Positions 55,915 to 64,000 of a stretch of 64,000 bases of DNA are shown one piece after another. The notes below the pieces were generated by a model, which worked only from the letters and a program-made list of their open reading frames with translations, was not told the origin of the DNA and searched no databases. Positions within the stretch are counted from its first letter, which is position 1, and each line of letters opens with the position of its first letter. Origin of the DNA: Phanerochaete sordida (lineage: Eukaryota > Basidiomycota > Agaricomycetes > Polyporales > Phanerochaetaceae); assembly GCA_019973155.2 (NCBI GenBank), contig BPQB01000001.1, forward strand, positions 1,550,001 through 1,614,000, in the 5' to 3' direction. The translations under genes were made by a program, and so were the position numbers.

Positions 55915-57032
55915 ATGTCCCTCGCCACCCTCCCCGCAGAACTCCTCGAGGTCATCTTCGAGCCCCTCAGCATACCCACCCTCGCGTCGCTCGCGCGGTC
56001 AAACGGTGGCCTGTACTCCAGCGCAAGCCGCTTACTGTACCGTCGCGTCTCTGTCTCGACATACGCCCGCAACCTATCCGCGGTGAATACGCTCGCGACT
56101 CGACCTCACCTATCGCTCCTCGTCCGTTCCTTCTCCATAAGTCTCGTTGACGGGCAGGACGAGGTCGACGAAATTTATTTCGCCATGCTATACCAGGCCA
56201 TACAAGGCATGCGACACCTTACCGATTTGGAGGTCCACATCGACTCCAGCCTTAGCTGGGTTCTCTTCGACCTGACGCGTTCCCCTGACCTCACGCACTA
56301 TCCCAACCTGGCGAGTTTCGCCTGTTCCTTTCCCCTCGATGACACCGTCGCCCGCTTTCTCGAAGGGACGCCGTCCCTGCAGTCGCTGCAGGTCGCGGCC
56401 TCACCTGACTGCGCCGTTCTCGCGAAACCCGCTATACCCTTCCTGAGCACGTACACGGGACCAGCGTGTCTGCTTCCGCAGCTCTTGGGTTCGCGCCCCG
56501 TCACCACCCTGTTTCTGTCGGGCGACCTCGCGCTCGCGGACGTGGAGACACTCGCCGGGACATCGAACGTCCCCGCGTCGGGGAACGGCCCAGAGTGTGG
56601 GTCTGCGACGGCACCCGAGATGCGCAGGATCGAGACGCTGAGCGCAATCACGAGTGCACCGCCAGTCGCAGTCATCGCAGCGCTTACCCAGGCGTGTCCA
56701 AACCTTACCAGCCTGAGGGTGATAACGACGTGCCCCTTCTGGGACACACCAGACACGGTGAGCTCGGCTCTCGCTCAGCGCACATTCCGCGTACTGACCT
56801 GCTCCAGACGTTCTATGGCCAGATCGCGAACGCGCTCGCGTCCCTGCCTTCCCTCGGCGCGTTCGAGCTCAGCGGCATGCAGTGGGAGTTCCGGCCCAAG
56901 ACGGTCGCCCCCGCTGACATGTGCCCGCCGAAGGAATGGCTGTCCCCGCCGGTATCTCCCCGCGCGGCCGACACGGCGGCCAGCGATAACGACTACGACT
57001 TTGACAACGCCTTCATGGAATGGGCTTATTAA
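55915..57032 (+). CDS. F-box / LRR-like protein
   Basis: Starts MSLATLPAELLEVIFEPLSI, a classic F-box with LPxELLxxIF, followed by PTLASLARSNGGLYSSASRL. Irregular leucine-rich segments follow (LTDLEVHIDSSLSWVLF, TPSLQSLQVAASPD, CPNLTSLRVITTCPFWDT). One intron (GTGAGC...CTGCTCCAG at about 56759-56807) leads to TFYGQIANALASLPSLGAFE, and the protein ends DFDNAFMEWAY. Agaricomycetes encode large numbers of such F-box proteins, which would act as substrate receptors of SCF ubiquitin ligases. The target is unknown. Confidence 0.88.
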
Positions 57033-58345
57033 CGGCTCCACACCTGGCCTCGTGCTGGGGTCAGATGCGGGCTGATTTCCGCCCTTTCTGCATCCATCTG
57101 CTGTCGCATCTCAGGGTTTTTCTACGTATCACCTTTTTTCTCTCTTTCTTGGGTTTTTGGCAGGGTTTTTGGCAGGGGCTCACGGTCGACACATTGGACA
57201 GATGTCTCTCTGCCCATATTATTTCCTCGCACGCATCTTCGCATTCCTGTATCCCATACCCTTGACGTAGGATCGTACCATACCAGGCCTCGCTATTTGT
57301 ACACGAAGTCAGGCATACGCAGGTCTACTGTAGTTTGTAGTATTTCTGCATGTATTGTTATTGGAAAGGATCTGTGCGGTAGCGTACGTTGCTTGGTATC
57401 TGTCTCTCATGCATAAATAGTGTATAATCATAATCCTGTTGCATACCGACCGCTTCGCTCAACCTTCGCTACACCTGTGCGTTCTGAACTTCTTGCTAGT
57501 CCACCTTAGCTTCATGTGCACGTGCATATAAGCTGAAAAACGTCACGGAATGGTACAGAGTGACAGAGAATGAGCTGAATATCCTGTGCGGTCGTCTGCG
57601 GGGTTGCTTCTGCACGTCCCTACAAGACACGACACAATCACGGAATCTCATCGAGTGTGCGGCCGTTTGCTCGCGACCCTTGCTCGGAACGCCTGAGCTC
57701 CCTTGCCAGCGCAGCCGACCGGAGACCCTGTAATGCACCCGTGACCCCGTGCCAGGACGAAAGCTTCCGCTGCGAAGATCCAAGCGATCGTTCCTGTATG
57801 TGGATGGCAGATGGATTCCCATGGGAAATCACCAGCCGCCGAGGGCCTCCACGGTGAAGACGAGCATGACCGCTCATCGATGGCTTGCGCAGAGGCTGAA
57901 ATGACCTTCATGAGTACAGAGGGAGTGGAGCGGTCGCACACGAGGGGTACTCCGACTCCGAAGACAGCACTACAGATGACCGTGCGGGAACAGCTGGGGC
58001 GCCGCGCTGGTGAACCTTGCCGTCGGATTTTGTTCGCTGCCACAACCCGCAAAGGGCATGCCAGGATAAGACGATCTTCATTAAAAGCATGGGGCACTGA
58101 GCCGTTTTTGCCAAGGGAGGCGTTTGTTTGGCTGCTGCAGCATGGAGGATGGGCCAGAGAGGGTTGCCAAGCCAGGAGCTTATGCGTGTTGAATTACGAG
58201 ATGTGACTAGCGGGCGCGCCAGGGGGCTGGAAGACGATGACGGGCAGGGCGAGGGTTGTGTGCCTGCTGTCGTCTCTCACAACGCTCGCCGTCCCCCCGC
58301 AAAGCCCAGCGCATCCCTCGCACCCCGCACAGGGGCCAGAAATCG
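57033..58345. other. Intergenic region, no supported gene
   Basis: About 1.3 kb. It begins with the 3' flank of the F-box gene, including a small direct repeat GGGTTTTTGGCA at 57149-57175. Opposing frames at 57648-58206 overlap extensively and show no motif. Nothing in this stretch can be called with confidence. Confidence 0.4.
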
Positions 58346-60488
58346 ATGCCGGGTCACGAACGCCAGTCGCTCGACGCTGGTTGGACGGTTTCGCCGCCGG
58401 CAGACCCTGCTTGCCGAGACTCGGCACAGGCTCATGCCGAACTCGCAGAGGAAGATCGTGTGCCAGCGAACACTCTTGAAACGGTGGTCAGCGGCGGCAA
58501 GCCACAACCTGCGCGCAGTCCGATGGATCTGGCAAAGCCTGCCGAGCTCTATGCCCTCCAAGCCGCCCCCGGCACGCACCACGGATGTACGTCCTCCTTC
58601 TCTCCGTCCCAGCGATCAGCCCAAGATAACCGTGGGCTCTGCCTGCTCCCCAGTCTTTTCCTATGAGATCGCAGCCGAGCGAAGGGCTTACGTTAAGGTC
58701 GTGATCAAGGTCGTCGTCCTCACTCTGGTGCTCATGTGGATCTCGCTGCCGGTGTGAGTTTTCCGTTAAGCGCCCATGTTATCCTAAGGGCTGATAGGCG
58801 TGGTGGCAGCTTCTGGGGAGCTCTGTCCGGTTCACCACAGCTCACAACAAACCTCGAAGCCTGGTTCATAAACAGGGATGCGGCCCGCGTTGGCAACACT
58901 TTGTGGCAGTCCTTTGGAAATACGACTACCCCGGGTCAGCACCTTAGTTGGTCGCTCATCGACCCCGTTGCTGCCGGCACCGACGCAGACATTGCCAACG
59001 CAATCATACAAAATCAAGCCTGGATTGCTGTTGTTAGTGAGTGCCCGTGATATATTGATAACGCGACCCTTTCTCTGAGAAGCTCACTGTGACGACTTAA
59101 GTCGAGGCCAATGCGACAATTAATCTCAGCCATGCTCGCGCAAACGGAGATCCCAACTACGATCCGACCAAGGCTATCACCGTTTATTATGCCCAGGTGT
59201 GTTCTATCCCTGTTACCCAATCTTAAGTTATATCTCTATATGTCTATCAAAAACAGGCACGCCAGGAGACTGCGGTTGGCAACTTTGTCCTTCCGATCAC
59301 GACCCAGCTTCTCACTGGGAGCGTGTCCGCCTATGCCACCGCGACGGCCCAGCGATACTTCGCGCAAATCACACCGGGAGACACCGTCAATCAGACTGCT
59401 GTGCAGCTTCTCTCGCAGGCTCCACAGACCATCAGCCCGGCCATTTCCTGGACCATGGTCAATCTTCGGCCCTATACGTGAGCCTTCCCACTCCCTCGAC
59501 GGGGGCAACACTGGACTCTTATCTGATCCGTTCAATCACGCGCAGGGCGCCGACAGCACAGGCCGTCACACTGGTCGGCAACATATTTCTGACGATCTTC
59601 ACGTACGTACCCCACGTGCCCTCGGTCCCGCGTCGCTTCTCATGAGCTCTGCACAGGTTTATCATGGTGCGGTCCGACTCGCCGTGACCAACAACCGACC
59701 CTGCTGACCGTGCACGTAAAATCCACAGACCATGGCGCACGCGGCCGCGCGTGCCATCATCGCCCCGCGCCTCCGGTTGTCGTCATACCTCTTCTTGAGG
59801 CTGGCGATCCCGTTCGCGGGGTATCTGCCGTTGAGCCTCAGCTACACGCTCGTTAACCTCGCCTTTGGACTCCCATACGACGGAAAGTGAGTCTATACAG
59901 CTTTCGGTCAGGTGTCAACGCTCACAATGCCGCAGATATACGCTCGCCGGTGGCTTCCTGCTCGCTTTTATGTTGAACTATCTTGGCATGCTCGCTCTCG
60001 GCTTATCACTGGAAGCCATGATTACCATGCTCACGCCCAAATTTATACCCTATTTCCTTTTCATACTGGTATGAGCACCATCGATCTCTACATTGGGCCG
60101 CTATTGACATTTTTGCAGATCATATACAATGTCTCTCCCACTCTGTTACCCCCGGAGCTGCTAAATCCATTTTTTGCTTACGGACAGGGCTTCCCCATAT
60201 GGAACTTGTGAGGCCATCGTCGCTTCTGTATTGGATAGCAGCTGAAGCGCCCGCAGGTCGCAAAGCATGCGAACTATCCTCTTCAACACAACATTCAGCA
60301 TCGGGCGCGCTGTGGGCGTCATGGTGGCGTGGATAATACTCTCGTGCACCACGGTACTGCTCTTCACGTGGTACATGCGCAAGCGCGAGCTCGCTGAGCT
60401 GTTGGCCGACGACGTGACATCTTCTGTCCTTGCGCGGGCTTCACAAGAGCGTGTCGTGGAGGTGGTTGACGAAGAGAAGAAGATGTAG
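58346..60488 (+). CDS. SNG1/DUF3533-family membrane protein
   Basis: A multi-exon integral membrane protein of the SNG1 (nitrosoguanidine-resistance)/ABC2-like DUF3533 family. The start MPGHERQSLDAGWTVSPPAD opens a disordered N-terminus; its first intron was placed so that GFFSYEIAAERRAY follows. TM1 is VVIKVVVLTLVLMWISLPV, then FWGALSGSPQ. A lumenal domain of about 200 residues (LEAWFINRDAARVGNTLWQ, QHLSWSLIDPVAAG, NAIIQNQAWIAVV, ATINLSHARAN) leads to several C-terminal helices such as YLFLRLAIPFAGYLPLSLSY, GGFLLAFMLNYLGMLALGL and GRAVGVMVAWIILSCTTVLL. The ending is EVVDEEKKM. Function in drug or sterol response is inference from yeast SNG1. Confidence 0.85.
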
Positions 60489-61567
60489 TTTATCATAAAC
60501 TGTGGAGCATACCAAGGTCACCTGTGGTACACGATACTTCGCGGCCTGGAATCATTTTTGCATGGACTCTGTTTGTATTTATACCATCTATCGTTGTCGC
60601 ATTGTCATATTTAGTTACCTTTGGCTAGTCGAGAAGTTATTCTGCTACAATTTGGAGGTCTTATATTTGCATATACACCAACCAGCGGCCTCCGCTGGCC
60701 CGAGGCGCATCAAGCGCATCTACGCCACGAAGATGCTGACTAATCCTGGACGAATCTCGTCGCACGTGGTTCACATGTACTGCCAGGGACTGAGAGTTCC
60801 GGGCAGGGTTTACCTGAGGTTCTCAGGTTTAATTTGGACACAATAACACAGCACGCACACAGCAAACCCTAGCACTGGTCGAGGTCCCAGGCCTACGCAG
60901 ATGTCGATGACGTCGGGTGATCTGCAATGCAGATGCAGGGCACGCTGCCTGCTGTGCTCTGCGGCACTGCCACTACTACCGCCGCGCGTGAGAGCATGCG
61001 CAGCGTGCATTTTTCTGGCTTGAAACGTCCCGCGTGCACAATAGGTGGGCAGCCCTGGATGGCGCACCGTGCCTAGTGCACTCGGCCCTCACTAAGCATG
61101 ACGGGTCGTGATTTCTATGACCCGTGGGCGCAGGGACCTGGCCAAGTTCGCCTCGCTGCACAGAGCTTAATCCAAACACGAACGATGCCTCGCAGGATCA
61201 AGTGGCGTCTCGCAGGTCCAGAACATCCGCACGCGCGGCAGCCCTGACGCGCGCACACCCTGGATTCGCACCAAGACAAGTCTGGGCCGCGTGGAATGAC
61301 CTGACGCAGCGACATGCTTGTCAGCAGAGCAGACGTCGACATACAAGGCATGATGAAACGGACCCGTAGAAAAGGGACTGGCGCGACGGTGTCATGTTGG
61401 TGCCCGGTGATTTGTAGCATGGTACGAGCAGAGTTCGGAGGTCTTGTATGGATTGCGAATGCATGCTATGGTACAGCCGAACGGGCATGTGCATTGCACC
61501 GCTGTCCCTAGGCATACAGATCCGGCCAGTGCGAAGTTGGAGTGTTCCAGATGCACGAGTCTGCAAT
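60489..61567. other. Intergenic region, 3' flanks
   Basis: About 1.1 kb between convergent SNG1-like and COA5 genes. It contains a hairpin near 61098-61125 (ACGGGTC and GACCCGT arms). No gene with supporting motifs was found; it is unusually long for convergent genes in this window. Confidence 0.4.
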
Positions 61568-61884
61568 TCATTCGGCTTGGGATGGTGGAGACTCTTTGAG
61601 CTTCTGAGCAACAGCACCGGCATTATTTCCTCGAAACCGTTTCCGCATGTCCAACTACCGAGATAGATATGTCAGCAGAGCACAGGGAAATCAAATTATG
61701 GCTGACGCACCAAGCCCCGCTTGCACTCGAATGTTGCTTTCCGTATAGACAGGCAGCGTTCCGGCAGCTCGGAGGTGTGGTCCCGCAGACATTCGGAAGG
61801 GAGGTGGCCTTGCTTGATGACGCAGTCCGACGCCAGAAGGCACTCCTTCAGCGCGGCGAGGAGTGGCTCGCATGTCATCGACAT
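61568..61884 (-). CDS. PET191: Cytochrome c oxidase assembly factor COA5/PET191
   Basis: A twin-CX9C mitochondrial intermembrane-space protein required for complex IV assembly. Two exons (61884-61711, 61654-61568) give 86 aa. The pattern is SMTCEPLLAALKECLLASDC, then GHLPSECLRDHTSELPERCL, and SIRKATFECKRGLLDMRKRF. The FECKRG and ASDCV elements match yeast Pet191 and human COA5 directly. The start at 61884 is the only Met near the conserved region. Longer upstream frames overlap IBA57 and are spurious. It shares a 94-bp divergent promoter with IBA57. Confidence 0.94.
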
Positions 61885-61978
61885 GGCGGCAGGCGTGCGC
61901 GGGTATCGGAGATGGCGGTCGGGTGCAACGAGCAAACGAGCGCTACGAGGCGTGCCTCGCTCTCCCGCTGCCCTCACC
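61885..61978. promoter_or_regulatory. Bidirectional promoter, COA5 / IBA57
   Basis: Only 94 bp separate the start codons of two divergent mitochondrial-protein genes. No TATA box is apparent; co-regulation is plausible. Confidence 0.55.
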
Positions 61979-63277
61979 ATGCTGCGTCCGTCGGTGCACG
62001 CTCTCCTCCGCCACACGCCCACGCTCGCGCCTGTGCCACACAGGGCCGTGCTCGCCGTCACGGGCTCGCAGGCGTCCGAGTTCCTCAACGGCATCGTCGC
62101 GTCGACGGTGCCGCCGCCCGGCGCGCACTTCTTCACCGCGTTCCTGCAAGCCCAGGCATGTCCGATCCGCGCCCTCGCATCCGGGCCCCTGAACTAACGG
62201 CTCCACGGGCCAGGGCAGGGTCCTCCACGACGCCTTCGTGCATGCGCACACCTCGCCCGAGGGCCGCACGGGCTTCCTCGTCGAGTACGATGCGCGCGCG
62301 TCCGAAGCGCCGCCCCTGCTCGCCATGCTGAAGCGATACGTGCTGCGTGCGAGGGTCAAGCTGCGCGACGTGTCAGATGAGTATGACGTCTGGGCCGCGT
62401 GGGGGTCCGACAGGGAAAAGGCATGGGAAAGCACGAGACAATGGGGTTACTCGCGCAGCGGCGCGGTCGAGCCTGTTTGGAACGAGGAGGCACCGTGGGG
62501 CAGCGTCTCGGGGCCCTTGCATGACAGGCGAGCAGTCGGTATGGGTGCTCGTGTGCTCTCACGTAAGGGAGATCGACGTGAGTGGCTCTTTTCTATGCAT
62601 TAACCTCGGCTGGAGCAATGCAAGCAGCGCAAGGCTTCTCCGACTACGATGTAGCCACCTCGGATGACTACACACGGCATCGAATACTACATGGGGTTCC
62701 GGAAGGCAACATCGACATCACCCCAGACCAGGCTTTCCCTATGGATTCGAATCTCGATTTCATGGGCGCACGTAAGTCACGTATTTCCGAGATCTGGCCC
62801 AGCTGCTAACACCTGGTCGTGTGCAGTCGACTTCCGTAAAGGTTGCTATGTCGGCCAGGAGCTCACCGTCCGAGTGTATCACACCGGCCTTGTCCGCAAG
62901 CGGATATACCCCGTCCTGCTGGGCGCAGAAGGCTCTGCGTGAGTTATGCCTCGCGTGCCTCGCGAAGCCTACTTACGTCCGTCGTGCCATACAGCGCACC
63001 TTCACTACCCGCGGGGACAGACATCCGGGTGCGCGCGATCGCCAGCAGCCCCGACGGGGCGCGCAAGCCCAGGCCGCGCGGCACAGGCAAGCTGCTGAGT
63101 TCGATCGACGGCGTCGGCCTCGCACTGCTCCGGCTCGAACAGGCTTCTGCAGTCGAGAAGGGCGAGTCCGAGTTTTACGTGGACGCTACTGCCGACGACG
63201 GCTCTTCTATCTCGGTGCCTGTCAGCTCCTGGAGGCCCGAGTGGTGGCCAGAGTTCCGCTCGGAGTCCGAGCAGTAA
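61979..63277 (+). CDS. IBA57: Mitochondrial Fe-S assembly protein IBA57
   Basis: A GcvT-fold, folate-binding protein that works with ISCA1/2 to make [4Fe-4S] clusters for lipoate synthase, aconitase and others. Five exons. [20 protein letters not shown] is an Arg-rich targeting sequence. [39 protein letters not shown], and [13 protein letters not shown] follow. The diagnostic motif is [19 protein letters not shown] (KGCYVGQE). The tail [14 protein letters not shown] ends the protein. The first intron is GC-AG (GCATGT donor at about 62156). Downstream exon joins at the 62570-62610 region are approximate. Confidence 0.93.
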
Positions 63278-63367
63278 GTTATACTCCAAGGGCAGACATA
63301 GCTGTCCGATTACGTGTATCATAGTACAATACATGCGAGCTACTATACTCGAACGACAGAACACTTC

Positions 63368-64000
63368 TTACAATACTATGTACACCACAAAAATGATTGT
63401 CGGCACCCACAGCATCCTGCCGACGATCGCTTCTGCTGCAGAACCGAGCGACGGGCCTCCAGAAGATGAGTTCGAGCTCCCACTGCCCCCGTGCACTACT
63501 CCAGGCTGGTAATCGGGGCTGACATTTGGCGTGATGGCGCCGATGTATTGCTCTCCTAGACTATTGATGTCTCCGCTCGAGTCCATCAGCGCGTCGTCCT
63601 AGTAGAAACGTCAGGCCAGTCGTCCTGCGACAAGATGAGGACGATGGACGCGTACTTGGTTGACCCCCTGTAAATTTTCGAACGCGCCGAACCACGCATA
63701 GCGCTCCACCCAGTCTGTGGTGTCCATGAACTGCTGAGTCGCATTCATAAAGTTGATGATATCCTGCGACGAGCACTGCGCGTTAGCGTTGTTGTAATTC
63801 TGTAAATACGGTAGTCAGTATGTAACTTAGAGCGTATCTACCTGTGGAATACCTGACAAGCCCACTCTGTCACCCATATCGGTCGTTGGAAGGTGTTGTG
63901 GAAATCCTCGAGGTACTCCATGAACGCCGTGGAGTTGATGTCGTACCAGTGCATCGCGATAAAATCGACTGTGCACCCACCCCCACACGCGGCAAGCCAC
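63368..64000 (-). CDS. GH128-like glucanase, GPI-anchored (5' end outside window)
   Basis: The C-terminal part of a secreted glycoside hydrolase related to GH128/Asl1 (beta-1,3-glucan active). From the window edge the sense reading gives FIAMHWYDINSTAFMEYLED, FQRPIWVTEWACQ (WVTEWA holds the catalytic-type Glu), NYNNANAQCSSQDIINFMNA, WVERYAWFGAFENL and NQDDALMDSSGDINSLGEQY. It then has a Ser/Gly-rich linker and a hydrophobic end, RMLWVPTIIFVVYIVL, typical of a GPI-anchor signal. Introns of GTATTC...TTTACAG and GTACGC...CTACTAG types were removed. Only the last third or so is in the window. The role in cell-wall glucan remodelling is inference from the family. Confidence 0.87.

Noticed and set aside
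57149..57175. GGGTTTTTGGCA direct repeat
   Set aside because: Only two short copies; uninformative.
61696..62136. 146-codon minus-strand frame including COA5
   Set aside because: Its upstream part is antisense to IBA57 exon 1; COA5 proteins start near the first conserved Cys, so ATG 61884 was used.

Overview
This is a gene-dense, intron-rich nuclear segment from a filamentous fungus, most likely a basidiomycete of the Agaricomycetes. Short introns of about 47-75 nt interrupt most genes, with GTRNGY donors, CTGAC/CTGAT branch points and CAG/TAG acceptors. The genes alternate strands, and many share short divergent promoters. I assigned exons by hand, by reading frame continuity across splice sites. 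Spans marked as high confidence keep frame from start to stop.

Layout. 0-9.6 kb: an Old Yellow Enzyme-type oxidoreductase, a secreted KEX2-type tandem-repeat protein, the mRNA m6A methyltransferase (IME4/METTL3), a short-chain dehydrogenase and a small three-exon orphan. 9.6-12.5 kb: gene-poor, with a ~169 bp foldback. 12.5-26.3 kb: a long Sfr1/Mei5-like recombination mediator, VTC1, NDUFA8, a small unknown, NDUFAF3, SWC4/DMAP1, tRNase Z, a tRNA-His, a Mak32-like PfkB protein and an Sfp-type phosphopantetheinyl transferase. 26.5-34.3 kb: an FAD monooxygenase, a small secreted Cys-rich protein, NC2-beta/DR1, SmF, the LYR protein FMC1 and an RRM protein. 34.7-47.6 kb: a degenerate eIF4A-like pseudohelicase, ELP2, a holo-ACP synthase, an ACAD10/11-like acyl-CoA dehydrogenase and a Zn2Cys6 regulator. 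48-64 kb: mitochondrial bL19, a PABPN1-like protein, a BAR-domain protein, mitochondrial-type AspRS, an F-box protein, an SNG1/DUF3533 membrane protein, COA5/PET191, IBA57 and a GPI-anchored GH128-like protein cut by the window end.

Functionally this is mostly housekeeping. Mitochondrial biogenesis is heavily represented: complex I (NDUFA8, NDUFAF3), complex IV (COA5), ATP synthase assembly (FMC1), Fe-S (IBA57), translation (bL19m, AspRS), tRNA 3' processing and acyl-carrier-protein activation. RNA biology is the second theme (METTL3, DR1, SmF, RRM, PABPN1, ELP2, tRNase Z, tRNA-His). Both classes of phosphopantetheinyl transferase are present.

The most unusual items are the repeat protein at 2150-3788, which has eleven 30-residue units in a strict B-A-A order with dibasic sites, and the eIF4A-like gene at 34732-37870, whose ATPase motifs are all degenerate. 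All functional statements rest on motif recognition by eye, with no database search.
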